A stretch of 64,000 nucleotides of DNA from Paraphysomonas bandaiensis (taxonomy: Eukaryota; Chrysophyceae), in the NCBI GenBank assembly GCA_965644295.1, contig CBFFRP010000378.1:186001-250000 (forward strand), given 5' to 3'. Each line of letters opens with the position of its first letter. The first letter of the stretch is position 1. Below are positions 45,283 to 59,600 of the stretch, piece by piece. The translations under genes and the position numbers were made by a program. Below the pieces are notes generated by a model. That model worked only from the letters and a program-made list of their open reading frames with translations, searched no databases and was not told the DNA's origin.

Positions 45283-45977
45283 ACTGTTATTATATATCAT
45301 TCAGTATTTTATGGTGGAAGTAATCATAGTTAGCTGTTGTGTTTATTTTGTAAGTAAAGTAACATACATATGTTTATACGTGTATAACTGTTCACATCCC
45401 ATGAGAATACTCTCTAGAAGTCTAGAAGTACACATCTGAACACTTTGACTAACGCTATGACGACTTAAATCAGTAGATGTTGTAAACTCAGTGTGTGATT
45501 ACTTTAACTTGTGACGAATATCGTTTCACGTTTCACTGTGTACGCATAACACATAGTATGAGAAAAGAGGCACTCCTCCATTTTTCACTGATTTTCATTT
45601 AAGTCGTGTGTGAATAATTGATCATCTCTACATTTGTTGTAACTTGTAACTACCCACCAGTAGTAAATCGCCACCTTGCTACACAGGTACAATACAATTC
45701 GTTCACTACAAAACAAATACTTACCTTCCGTTTTCCATAACAAAGAACTAAACAATGTAAATCGTCATAGTCAAACGCAACAGATACCTAGTATTTTTCA
45801 TACACCAAAATTATATTCAATATATTATTATTGTACATTTCAAGAAACTTTGAAAGAAACATGTCGTAGTAGTAGTGCATCTTACTGAAGTTTATAACAC
45901 ATAGATACTGAGTATGTTAAAATATTCAAATGGCATCGCAGTGGATAATGAGTGCTGGCAACAGATTGCATATCTTG
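45283..45977. other. Intergenic between convergent genes, nothing seen
   Basis: AT-rich 3' flanks of the genes at 44007-45282 and 45978-47230. The frame at 45676-45888 has no recognisable content. Confidence 0.5.
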
Positions 45978-47230
45978 TTAAGATAACACGGAGGAAATGC
46001 ACTGCAGATACCATGGCTGAGCGTCAAGACGCCGGGCAGGTGGTCGCGGAGGTTGTGATTGAGTAGGAGGAGGGGCCTGAGAGCAGTTGTTCACAGCCTC
46101 GCACCCAGGGCAGTACACATACATTGCATCCCGAGGGGCGGAGAGCCACTGTTGACAATTTCCACAGCACACATACTTCAAGTGTTCTTGTACTTGTTGT
46201 TGCTGTGTACTGTTACTGACAGTGCTTGTCTGGGACTGCTGAGTGTGTTGAGTATACTGAGTGTTCGAAGGGTGCTGAACATAATCTTGACTACGATGCT
46301 GTTGCTGACTTTGTTGAAGGTTCTGCTGCTGGTAATAATAGGTACTTGAGTTACTTGTAGGTGCCATCGAATCCTGTAGAGATTGCAACTCTTGCTGAAG
46401 TCTCAGATTTTCGACTACCAGATCAGACATCACGTCATCAGCGGGATCCCCGCAAGTGACCGGCTGCTGCTGTGAATGCGGGTCTGACTTGCTTATAGTA
46501 GGAGCGAGGAATGGCGCCTATGGAAAACAAATTTTAAAAAATCATATAATACATCTAAAAAGTGATACGGTCAACGTAGGTGGGCGTAGGTGGGCTTATA
46601 CAATTGTGTGTAAAACTATCGATGAGGATACACTTGCAGCGGAAGGATAATTACCGATTCATCTTCCTGCTCATCATCCACTCCCTCGTTCAGTTGAGAG
46701 CCCAGGCAGGAATCATAGGGGGGAGGCTGACTTTCCAACATATTTCCATTATAGCACATCTGAGGAGTGCCATCAGGAAGAGGTGGGTAAGAAACTCCAG
46801 TCTCGCATCGCTACACACATGACCACAATGAGTGGATACGATGATAATGTGGAAGACTGAACAAGACTTACATCCGATCCATAAAGTAGTGCAAACTGGT
46901 GAGAAGATAATGTAACCTGTGCAGGAGTAGATACTATTGAAGATGTACACTCAGATTCATGTGTAGTTTGTTTGATTGGTGTGTCACTTAACTCAATCAT
47001 ATGATGATCCTACAAAAAGATTATCAAACATAACATCAACATATATAGATAGATCTATTAACCTCTTCTATATTCTTTTCTGTTATGATTTGTTTATTAT
47101 TTTCATTTGATTTTGTTATAACTACATGTGATTTAGGAGCTTCTGGAAATGTCAGACCAGCAAATATATTCTGCGTATAGTCACTCTGAGACTCCTCTAA
47201 ATCCTCATATTTAGGAGGGGCAGCAATCAT
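45978..47230 (-). CDS. LSD1-like zinc-finger protein with Gln-rich region
   Basis: Four minus-strand exons: 47063-47230, 46872-47009, 46655-46810, 45978-46517; introns are 53, 61 and 137 bp, the last being the longest in the window; 333 residues. The N-terminus carries a PPKYED element (PPxY-type, a possible WW-domain ligand). The middle is acidic and Pro-rich, followed by a short coiled-coil-like stretch (ENLRLQQELQSLQD) and a Gln-rich segment. Near the C-terminus, CGNCQQWLSAPRDAMYVYCP with the following GCEAVNNC gives C-x2-C...C-x2-C, as in LSD1-type zinc ribbons. Such proteins act in transcription or protein binding; the exact role is unknown. Starts at the first ATG. Confidence 0.8.
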
Positions 47231-49216
47231 ATTTATATACAGTTTAATTTATTTAATTATTCATGATGTTTATATATGTGTATTTCTTATCTATAGAAGA
47301 GTAGAGTATGTATGTATGTTAAGAGTGTTGATGTTCAGAGTGTGTCGAGGTCTACGTACATACATATATATACAGCAGTATGTACACTATACCATATACA
47401 GTATATCCCTATCCATAGCCTGTATATATATATACGTATATATATATGCAGTGTGTACGTAGTATTGAACAGAACAGAAAACCTTCTATATACATATCCG
47501 TATTCCATCGTATTCCTAAGGTTAGAGAAGATTTCCAGAATTAGAGGAAAGGATCGTAGTATGTACTTCTGTACTGAAAATATAGTATTTTCAGCATTCA
47601 AATTCAGTGAAAATGTGGAACTTGTTAGCATAATGCTCAAATATCCCGCTTTTAGAATATTTCGAGTAGGAGTCGTATGATCTGCCATTTTTATAATATA
47701 AATATCAGGGATTTTAAGACCATAATACGATCTTTTCGGCACTTTTCAACCGTTAAAGGTCGCCATAAACAGCACTTAAGATCCATGTTCACACTGTATG
47801 CATATTATAACACACAGTGATGAGATTATCACTATAAATCAAACAGATATGATAAGTTATCATCAACAATACTTTTAATACCTTACCCACGTGCATTTTA
47901 ACATGGATAGCAGCATTGGTATGCACCATAACCGTCTATATATTCACTGTGAATAGAATGAATCACTGAAAACAGAGCGCATGTTCAACTCATGATATCA
48001 TTCCTCTCTGCACACTCAGAGAAGATCTTGACTAATTTTGCAAATTGATGCCACGAGTTGTTTGATTTATTAAGAGAGATGACAAAATTATAAAGCGACG
48101 AAGCCGTTATATGTGTATAGTGATAAGCTTAATATTTGACCTGCGGCGCACGAATATTTTAGTGGGAGCTAGTATGATAGCTTGAAAGTTGTGATATGAT
48201 CACCAATTATATTAAGTAATGCAAATTATAGATATTATAGCCAATACATTAGATTAGTAGGTGTTATCTACATATCGTATGTCGCAATAGTACTATTCTT
48301 TCGTTCAGACATCAATGACCTTGACGATGAGCCAGAAGTGAGAAGTGTTAGCTAAATAGTCCAAACATTAATTCCTCACAACCTCAAGTACAAGGCGGTG
48401 TCAAGCACCCAAAGAAAAGAACTCATGTCACAGTTCTCCAGTCTCCATCACATACATATTTTGACGAATTGTTTAGGTGGAGGGATTAAAGAGATCATGA
48501 CCATCATGTAGAAAATTTATTGTTTCTGGTGTAGATATTGTCTTGTTTCAAGGCACATGCGATAGTTTATGTATCACATAAAGAGATGCGTTTTGAAATT
48601 AACACACCTCGACATACAATAGTATACAAAAAATACAAACGTAGTATTATTTTGTGAGACTAGGTTTCGTAAAAGCAGACCTTCCTCTATAATAATTATT
48701 AAACACGAAAGGGGGTATTTACCTTAAGTGAGGTATTAAGACATTATTAGACAAGTTTAGTCATCGTGACAGCTATATTGTTGTGGATGCAGATAAGACA
48801 CTTACTGTTGGCAGGCCAGATCTCTGTATTGCAGTGGACAGTCTACCTGGCAGAAGCAACCCAGACGAACTAGGAGGGCAAACGTAGACCTAGAAAACAA
48901 CTTATGGGGACTAGTACTCATATGTTCTCTATCGCCCTCACAGTTTCGAAGCAAAGTAATTTAGAGCCAGATTCAGAATACCTTGACTGTAGTTCATTCA
49001 GCAATTCCTTCCTGCATGTGCAGATAGCATTGAGATAGCAGCATTCCGATAAGAATGAAGATTATGACTTGTCTCCGAAGATTAAGGACATCGACTTGAG
49101 TGAATTCATTGCTAAAGATGTGGAAGGGAAGGTGTTACGATGGAATAACATCCCAAAGACCGCAGTAGTAGGTAGATATTGCAATCGCGATTTCTGTTAG
49201 CCATAGCTCAATGCTT

Positions 49217-49330
49217 GTGTGGTACAAGGGAACTAACACGTGTCACTTGTGTAGATGTCTTCGGCCCTTGACGAATAAACAGCCATCCGGGATAAGTTCA
49301 CATTTTAAGGACTAGAAACTCCTAAAGTCA
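49217..49330 (+). pseudogene. Decayed BED-like zinc-finger fragment
   Basis: A plus-strand frame reads WYKGTNTCHLCRCLRPLTNK and continues to a histidine in SSHFKD before a stop. The C-x2-C...H spacing is BED-like. 49217-49293 is an inverted homologue of 49727-49805 in the neighbouring R2 copy. Confidence 0.45.
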
Positions 49331-49426
49331 GCAGATGTCAGGTATATCACCTTGATTGCTTTGGGTGATTGATGCCGAATATGAATTCAATTTACTTGTG
49401 ACATCTGTGTGGCCAGTCGCCGAGGT

Positions 49427-49945
49427 AGTAGTGAATGTCTTATTGATAGGAATAGCCGTTTAAGAGTCAGAACTAATGTAGCAACACAATTTAACTAACT
49501 AGTACTTAACTCTTATATCCTACTATTTAACGCTACAAAGCTTCGTGTGCGTCACCGCAAGCACCAAGGTGCAACCACTTTCGCTCTATCACTTAAAGCA
49601 CACACAGTGAGCAAGCAGATCTGCTGCCTTCAGGAGTTTCGAGTCTTGAAGGTAAACAGCCCGGATGCTTGACTTCAGTAGATAGTCCAATACCCCTGGA
49701 TGCCCTTGAGGTGGGCCCAGTCCCGGATGCCTGTTATTCGTCAAGGCCCAAAGACGTCTACACATGTGACACTTATATTTGTGTCCCTTGTGCCACACAC
49801 GTATTCGACTACGAGTGGGCAGAACAATATCAGCGGATTGTATATATGCGGCTTAAGTTAGTTTCCCGGAGAAATATCTCCGGTACTGATCCCCCAGAAC
49901 ACCACGAAAAGGAGCGAGTTCGACTTTGTTTAGGGGGAGGGTAGA
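49427..49945 (+). repeat. Dispersed repeat R2, long copy with minus-strand zinc-finger-like ORF
   Basis: Homologous to 25573-26040. On the minus strand, 49589-49798 encodes WHKGHKYKCHMCRRLWALTN, a C-x2-C pattern similar to the fragment at 49217-49330. This suggests R2 is the remains of a transposon with a BED-type DNA-binding domain, but no terminal inverted repeats or target duplication were found. Confidence 0.6.
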
Positions 49946-50605
49946 GTATCTCTAGCGCCGGGTCCACCCACGATCACGAAGCGGACTCTCTGGTGCAATT
50001 TTGCACACTGATGCATGAAACAGACATACACCGAATCTGTTACAAATTCAAGCTGACTCCAATGTCTTCCCTCCATTGTGTGCACTCGTCCAGCACATGT
50101 ATCCACCTTGCACTCTTCTCCCGAGTGACTTACGCTAGTTGGAAACCGTACACCTTCCTCGCTCAGATGAAAATCTACTAAGTAGAAATAACATAAAAGC
50201 ACCATAGGGGCAATGCCAAATAGAAGACCACAAAACAAAGCGACACATATAATCGCCTAATTCCGTCGCATTACTATAGTAACATATATTATACACAATA
50301 CCTTTTTGGACATGAACATAAAGACATAGCACCAATCAGTTCAACAGCAGTAATAGAAAATTCTAGCACTAGAGCTGTAGACTAACACAATTACAGTAGC
50401 AGCCGATCTCGAAAAAAAGTAATTTGACATTGCCACTAAGCGGCATTTAAAATTCCATATACATATCACAACTCCATTACTATTTTAAAAAATAATTTAA
50501 ATACAACCTAAAAACTCCGAAAACCTATTATTTTTAAGCATGTGGAAATTTCATCATATAATTACATCCAATAAATTTTCACCACATTACAGTATTACAT
50601 TAGCT

Positions 50606-53600
50606 TTAAGAACCTTCTTCAGATACATCACTCAAGCTATCCATTTCTCTAAGCAGTGCTGACATTCGCTTCGTTTTCACCATTGAGAAAGTTCGTTTGG
50701 CGGAATTGGAATCATTAAAATCATCCGGTTTATGAATGTCCTCCTCTGCTCCAGCAGATACGATAGTGCCACGGACATGGGGATGGAACTTTCTTTCAAC
50801 ATTAGTTCCGAGGGACAAGGAGTCATCTACAGCCGACCAACTTGATTGTCTCGAGGCGAGGAGTCGATTACCTGCCTCCTGTACATCCAATGCCCCTCTT
50901 GCGGTCGACGCCAATGCGCGATTTTGCTTTGATTTCTTCGTCGTGTCCCCGACCAATACCGGATCATCAAACTCTAAAATACTACTGCCTTCAGATATAA
51001 ATTCCTGGGGTAGTTCTGCTTCGTTCCTTGTGATAATACTACGATATGACGATGGCTGATTAGCCCTACGCGCTGGCCTCTCTCGTCGCAAGGATACATT
51101 TCTACTGTTCTTTGAGTCAATAGATGATACAGACATATCACTGTCTAACACATCACTGTTGTCAAATAAATCTGACACTTGCCGCTCTGGTTGCTTCACT
51201 CGTGCTATACTTCCACTTGAAGCAGAGAACTTAGTGCTGTACATTGTAGGAGATTTGTGAGACACCTTTCCGGTACTCATCGGGGTGAGTTTACTGGCAC
51301 GGTATGCGCTGACATTATCTTCTCTGGTGGTAGTGGTATTGAGCTCCTTCAGCACATTGTCTAGCAAATTCAGCCTTTCATTGAACTCTACTTCTGTCTC
51401 TCTTCTTTGTTCAGGTGTCCTTGCAGTGTGTGTGCTGTATGGCTTGCTCATATGCTTGCTCTGGGACTGGCGACCTGTCTGCATGCCACTACGGGATAGA
51501 ATAGGACTCGAGGTGACGTCAAACAAATCTTGTGTTTTCATAGGAGTAAAACTTCTCGGGCTTTCTACTCCAGTCTCATCTTGAGATGCACCTGGCGTCA
51601 ACGGAGGCAGTGTGATCGAGTTACGTGAACCTTCTCCTTTAATATTAAGTATTTCATCCATCATAGCTATTGTAGTTCTTAACTTTGACGGTTTAGGGCT
51701 TCTAGAGGGCAAGTTCTCTGCAGCTGCAACTTTTCCTGTAGCATTATTCCTATATAAAAGCTTAGATGTTCGATACGAATCGGCAGGAACGACAACTGAT
51801 GAATCTCTAGGGGCCATAAGTTTATCAGAACCAGGCGCGTTAGTGTCTTTAGCTGCAGCAGTCATGTGCAAAACGGTATCTACCACGCTAAACATACTTT
51901 CTGTTCGTCCTTCTTTGATTGTAGGTTGACGTGGTTTCTGCTTATCCCTTTTACTCGAAGGTTCAGATTTTAGTAATTGACTTGACCTATGACTTGAGAC
52001 TGAATACTTGTCAGCTTTAGCTTCGTCGTCATCCATTGCGCTCGACAGGGCAAGCGACGTGCTCCCATCAGCAATAGTCGAAGTTTCATGTATAATATTC
52101 GACATATCAGGTGCACTTTTTACATCGTCGTCGGAAGAGGAGTAGTAGGATGCATCATCAGCATCTCCTTCCATTAATCTCTGCTGAATGTGAGAGTGAA
52201 TCTTGTTTCTTATGTTCCTCACAGACTTCAAGCGGTTAAAATATATACAGAGTACAACTGATAGTATCCCTGCACCTAGTCCTACCAGAACGATAAAACC
52301 GTGGGCAAGGTACAGTGCAACAATGACAAGTAAGCATATTCCTACCAACGACGAAACCATAAGCTCCAGTACGATCTCGCCCAGAATAGGAACATGAAAT
52401 AGATATGCTACAAACGCAACCATCCACGGATCACGGATACTTTCTGGGTCGTAATCAGGGCCTAGCATGATCCCATCGTTGTTATCAACTGTCAAAGCAG
52501 AAATCGCATGGTCTGGATAGGCGTGAATATGCACACTGCGACGAGGGATATTCAAGCATAGTGCTAAGAAAAGCTCGCCTAAACGATTGTCAAAAAACTT
52601 TGCAGCCACCCTGGCAGATGAATACAACATTAAACTCCACTTAAATATCTCGGGATTCATTTTAAATCGATTTAGGTCTACTATACACCGTACCAGCATG
52701 GCCTTTATCTTTTCGACTTTTTCGTGTATTAGCAAAGGGACTGCAAAATCTGAAACTATCACAACCAATCCCCGTAAAATGACGACTTCCAAAACGACCC
52801 ATGCGAATAAGGAGTACAGCCATAATATTTGTAACCGTTCTACCCTCGTGTAAGCAAAAAAGAAAATAAACACAACCGCCAACCACATATATAGAAGTAC
52901 AGTAGATACGGCCAGAAGTTTAACTCCGATGTACTTTGGTTCGTATGTGGTGGCAATATGCTCATCTCTGCGGTATTTCCACCGGAATATGGTGCTCTCC
53001 GCATCAGAGAGAAGATCTTCCACAAGGAGCTGGAGTATTCTGAAATCATCTAGTGGGTTGTTAGTATACTTTAATTTCCGCACAATTTCGCTCTGCTCAC
53101 GTGATATACTCGTATGAACTCTAATTAATTCTTGCATCAATATATCATCGTTTGTGCGACCAGGAAAGCACCTATAAGTGTTACAATCACTGTCGCTTTC
53201 AGTGCTGCTTTCGTAAGTATGTTCACTCACATCCACCCCACTGTTGATCCCCCACATCGATGCAAACTGGGCTTTGCTTCTGGAAGATGGCATCACATCT
53301 ATGTGTGCTGAGGCCTTTTCCTTCAATAGAATTAAGTCGCTCTCAGCCGCACTGTATATGTATTCATATTCCTTGCTTATTTCTAATTTGTCAAAAATAC
53401 GCACCCATGGATTCTCATTCCTCCTAGCCCGTATGATCCAACAGATAAAAGACGTCGGTAAAAAGTGCAGAATCCAATTGAAACCACGCGCAGCCGTGCT
53501 TTCCTTTAGCGATGGGACCATGACATAATACCGCAACACATATCGTACAAGATTGGTTACTGGTACACCAATTACAGCAGCGACACATGCGCCAACAGCA

Positions 53601-56600
53601 ATACTCCATACTGCTGCTGATGGAGACCGCAGGTCACATGATTGCTCATTGTCATCCCATTCGCACCTCCGACCCAGAAAGTTTCCCATCGATACTCCGA
53701 GTATATAGTGCCGATGGCACTTCGCTTCGGTTTCGTAATGAATGCATGTCTCATTATCAACATGTAGAGGGTCAAATACAATGCACACAAGCCCTTGAAT
53801 AAAAAACATGGTGATAGCATCACATGTCAAGAACATGCTATCCGAAAGTAAATTACGCAACCTACCGAACTCTGGGAATATAGGGGATAGAGCGAGGAAA
53901 AGAAAATGAATTCCTCTGTGGTACTGAAGTAATTCAATGGCAATTTTACGTAACCATGAAAAACTTTGTACGCCATGAAATATCTGTGGTAATGCTTTTT
54001 CCACAACCTGAATGGCTTTACCTTCATGACCAATACCGTCGGCCATTATTTCTAACCCCTTCGTCTTTGATGCTTCCTCAACAAATACTTTATGACCATC
54101 TATAACAGCCAATTCTTCCAATTGATATTCAACACAATATCCAATGACAACGGCTAACCCACATGCTATGACCAGCGTCGTAAGAGCGTATAGAGTTACT
54201 GTACCAGCAACAAAATTTGAATTATCAAACGCTGTAAAGTCCGATATGATAGCTGCATCCCCGAAAGAATAAGCCTTGTTGATAGCGGAAGCAAACTGTA
54301 GTGTCTGTACATCACCCTCAGCTAGCCTTCGCCGTTCGTTTCCAATCAAAACATTACCCAGTAGTGCATCTTTAAGTGGACAAAAACATGTAGTGCTGAG
54401 AGCATCAAAAGAAACCAACGTACAAGCACCATGGACAGCGTCAGTTTCATTCCATGGGAAACATTGAGGGGTGACCTCAAGACTTCGTGATGGGCAAAGC
54501 GTAGTAAATATACCAGCAGTCTTATTGCAGTAAACGGAAAATTCAAGCCCAGATAGGGGACAATTCAGAGTGATATACCCTTGGTCGTCAGCATGGCAGG
54601 TGGTTGTCACAGAGTATCGCCAGCTGTCACTGACTGATGTGTTGTCAAATTTTTGGGCTTCGTAATTATGCACAGTTACGAGTACAGAAGCGTTGGTTGT
54701 GTTTGCGATGAAATCACTAGATGTCAAAAAACTTGCTCTCACAATATCAGACAAAAATGCAGATCGGCCATCTGACTTCAGTACCTGATAAGACTTCAAG
54801 GAAGCAACCCATCCCAGTACTGTGCTGTCGTAAAACATATCATCTAAATTCGACAGAATAATGTCATCAGACGTAACACCAAGAGCAGATTCATAGGACG
54901 TCAGTGGGGTGGCAACACTAACATTTGCTTCTCCTGCACCATCAAGAGAAATAACTGATACGCGCAAGAACGATTCAATGTCGGTGGTTGGATTTTCTCC
55001 CACCGACATTTCAGATAAAATAGCAGAACATAAGTCATCTACAACGCCAGCTAAATAACCTCTATCGACACTCGAAACCAGAATTTCCATTGCGGTAGCC
55101 AAGGAGAAAAACAATTTGGCCAGCACCTGTGTTTGAATAGACAGCCCAGAGCTGGCTGAAATGATCGATTCAACAGCTGTAACTACATCACTCGCCGCAG
55201 TCAGGGATAATTCACTACTTTGTTGACACAATGCTGCAAGTGAGTCGATATTACTGGCAATTGTTTCCGCGCTGTTGTCTTGAGTTGATAGCAGCACTAG
55301 GAGGGCAGATATTGACTGCTCCCGCAGAGAAATTTTTTCTTCGAATTCCGATGTGCTGTACGAACAAGCTGGGCCAGCATAACCACTGTAGCACACACAC
55401 TGCGCGGAACATGACAGCGACCCAACAAAGCAGTTGTTGATAGTAGCTCCTTTATCTGTAAAATACGTACACGACCCATGACCCGAACAAGTTTTGTCTG
55501 GACACTCCTTGGAATCTCGAACACACACGCCTCCACCAGATGATGGGTCCAATTCGCAGTGTTCCCATACCCCACATCCGGGATGGCATGATACACTGCT
55601 ACTTGAATCCAACCGTCTCAATCTTATGGAGGTCTGAAACAAGTCTTCCGCCACACATTCTGAGTTATCACTTCCATCTTCACCCACATATCCCTCCAGG
55701 CAAACTCCACATGTGTGAGGATATTCAAAGCACTCACCACGATTTAAGGCAGTACAATTCGGGGCAGTAGAACAATTTACTTCATTTAGAGTTCCTGATA
55801 TCACAGACAAATCCCCTTCGCTCACAGAACCAGAGTCAAGAAGACCACTAACTGCGTCAAAAATATCAGTGTCATTTGACTGTTGCATTACAATGAGAGA
55901 CCGAAAAGATGATGCATTGGCATTTAAAGAATCGTAAACTGTGACTGATGTTATGACTTCGAAACTGGGAGCACGCCCTTTCGACATAATGGTGTTCACT
56001 TCCGTTGTCTCAGATAACGCTTGAAGCACTAAAGCATCCCCTTTCGTAGAAATGTATCCGAATTCATAGGCAATTGGTATATCATCGTCGTTCCAATTAT
56101 ACGCGCTGAAGGCAAATACCGTCAACAATTCCTCACCTTCAGTGGGTGAGACTTCTAGACTCCCATCAGAAGGTGGGCCGTTGGTAATAATTTCAATTCT
56201 CTCGTATGAACTAGAAATTGCACTACTAGTAGGTTCGCAACTCAGTGTGAACACATATGTCACCCCACCATCCAATGCATTCGGTTTCAAAACAAGGTTC
56301 GTTGAGTACCGCATTGACACACTCGGATTATTTACAGATAACGTCCGTGACACTGCAGTCGTGGACTTCGATGGCAAGTTAAAATTCGGATTCACTGCAA
56401 ATCCTTTTTCGTTGACCGCCCATGTCATTATACATGTGTGGGCAGTACGAACACTTGCACTTATTGTGATTTTTTTGGATGGGTTGAACTTACTACCGCG
56501 GATAACCGTATCAAATGCAATACTCGGAGTTGTGGGGTCTGCAACCTCAACAAGTACAGATGTTGAGCTACTTCTTTCGTCCGATGATTCTACAAACACA

Positions 56601-59600
56601 GTGATAAGAGCAGTTGAGTTCACAGACAAATCATTAGTTGTTACGGTAGCAGTTCTACCATGTGGCATGCTAGGAGTCATGGACAGCGGGCACGCAGCAC
56701 TAAGAGTAGGTGCATAAGTCGTGCATGTCCACGTGTAAGTAAAACTTGGGGTATAGGTAATCGGTTCATTCTCATCATAACTGTATGATGCATCCAGAGT
56801 AAGTGATTGTCCATATGGTAATGACTTCTCGTAACCACCACCTATCACAGCTTTTATTCCTGCAGATTTAACCAACACCAAAACACTAGTGGAAGAAGAC
56901 TTTTCCAGAACAGTGTCAAATGCAGTAACAGTAAACGTGTACACCTCATTAACTGTGAGAGAATACGGCTTCAGTAAAAATATACTTGACGATTTTGACG
57001 ACGATTTTAACGATGTTAATAGCTTGCTGTTCGAGTCGTACACTGCCCAACTGAACACTATATTATTGGAGGACGATACTTCTTGTCCAGAATCACAAGT
57101 TGTAGTCGATGCGGTCGCTTTAAGAGACAAGGAATCGGAGCGCATAATCGATCTTGAAGGCGAACCACTGATGGAAACCTTAGGGGCTGTTGAAGACAAA
57201 ACCGTGACGATAGACTTCGCGGAACCACACCCCGAAAGGAAGTTACACAACTTAGTGATAATCGTGTAGGTAGTAGATGGTGATAAATACGACCTTGGTA
57301 TTACAAGGGGTGCTCGATAAGGCAAAAGTCCAAGTGTATTCATGTACGACTGAAGTGCAAAGAGAGATGACGCGGGTGTTGTTGTACTACTTATAGTAAA
57401 GGTTTTTGAGAGCCAATCACGACCGGCTGACCCTGTAGAGCTAGCCAAGTCCAACTTCATATCGTCACACACACCCAAATATGTAGACGTAGAAACTTTC
57501 ACAGTTGGGACCAATATTGCTTGTGGTGATTGTATACTGAGTACAGTTTTCGGAGTGTATTTCCACGATGAGCAGTCTAATGCAGTGCATTCTGCTTGAA
57601 TTCTATTACTCAACACAATAATTTCCGTTCCAATGCTAAGCTTTGAATTGGTCGCCAACGAAATGGAGCAATTCATGTTCGAAACCCAACGACAACTAGA
57701 TGCGGTGCTGTCGATAAATGAGAACAAGCGGCTACAAGTAAATGATCCAAATGGTAAACCTCCCAGGTTAGTTGCCGAGTCAAATATGATGTACACAAAA
57801 CTACCAAAATTTCCAAACTGTGCTTTGATGGGTGACGGAACTGAGGGTTCATCGTTCTTACTTAATACTGTAAAAGTAGTGGTTCCAGATGTAATTAACG
57901 AGAACTCCGCTTCCGAGGGACCGAAATATGCAAAAGATAGGGTATATTCCCCAGATTGCGCAACCTTATTCAGAGAATACCTATCATCCTGCACGGCAGT
58001 GGTATACTTCACTACTCTTTCCGGATAAATATACACCGAATAATCACTCACCGAACTATCGATTGATGATGTATATGAGACAGTGATATTAAGGTATAAA
58101 GACACAGTTGGAGCGCTCTCAAGAGATACCGATAAGATATCCAACAATAAATCACCTTCAAAGTAAGTCTTAGAACTGACAGCAGTTGATACTCTTATTT
58201 TTTTGCAGCACGATGTTGACACGGCAGTTTTTGAAGCCAGAGTTTCGCTCAAAGACGAACGTGAACCTTCCAATGATTCTGCCACGCAATATACGTTGTA
58301 CGAAGTTGAGCTGAGTAGATTACTGAAGGCTAGGGTAGTACTCACGCCAGCAATAACAGCTGATTGCTGACCTAACAGTACCACTTGAGAAACAGCATAC
58401 GGCACCGCTGAGTTAATCAGGGCTAGACAATAAACTGTCCCGTTGCTATTTATTTCAACGGTCACTGAAACAGAGTTGGCACCTGTGCTGTTGGTGACAA
58501 CGGATGTAATCGCAGGGGCAGGGTCATATTTTACATACTGCACTTTCAATAATCTCGCAGCACCTGTTGGAAAAGGGCATGTCGTGTCCTCCACACTTAC
58601 ATCTGAGCACGGGGCAGTTTCTAGTCTAGGAAAAACACCACAGTATGAGACATGAGGCCGACAAGGGTTATCACAGTCCACACAAAGCGCAGTGGCGTCG
58701 TTTGGACACTTCTGAATACGCCACATATGGTTTTCACAAGTTATATTCGTCGGAATTGATGTAGATATCGCAGAAGTAATAGCCGCTACCTTAGTTCGAT
58801 TTGTACATGAAATATTCGTTGATTCTCCTAATGGCCAATTATAGTACTGCATAAAATCAATCCATACCGGATATGCTGACAGTTCTCGGAGTGGTAATGT
58901 AGTTTTTCTGAAACTAGTCCATGATTCACACCCTCCTAATATCTGATTACCATTGTAGAATGATTCCACATACCAATCGTATGCAGAAACTGGCAAGTCC
59001 TTAAGAAAACTGTTCACATCTTCATTAAATGCAGACACAGATGATAATGTTGGGGAAAATGACGGCACAGAAGTTGGACATGACGAAGATGGTACAGCTG
59101 TTGGCATATGCGAAATAGTCGGAGCACTTGTTGGGGCACCACTAGGTTCACCGGAAGGTAAACTCGATGGTCGTTTGCTAGGTTGCCCAGACGGGACACT
59201 GCTTGGCTGTCCAGATGGTTCACTTGTTGGCCATCCAGATGGCACTTGTGTGGGTGCTCCAGTTGGTTCCCCAGTAGGTTCTCCAGTTGGTTCCCCGGAT
59301 GGGTTTACTGACGGTACACTCGTGGGTTGACCACTTGGTTGTCCAGTTGGAACTGTTGTTGGCTGGCTGGAAGGAATAGAAGATGGTTGACTTGACGGAA
59401 TGCCAGTTGGTTCCGAAGAAGGTTGGCTGCTGGGAATTGATGATGGGTAACTGCTTGGTACGCTGGACGGAAAACTACTTGGTTCTCCGGTGGGTTGTGT
59501 AGAAGGTTGGCTTGTTGGCTCGCCTGTGGGTACACTTGAAGGTTGACCAGTCGGCTGACCAGTCGGCTGACCCGTAGGTTGACCAGTTGGCAGGCCCGTG

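Larger units (their letters stand above)
47231..50605. other. Large intergenic region with degraded repeats
   Basis: 47290-47460 is TATG/TATA-rich, upstream of the zinc-finger gene. 47461-48900 is AT-rich with no gene. About 48900-49330 contains short plus-strand stretches that read like protein but are broken by stops (for example KDIDLSEFIAKDVEGKVLRW, and CHLCRCLRPLTNK). 49427-49945 is a long R2 copy. 49946-50605 appears non-coding. Confidence 0.5.
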
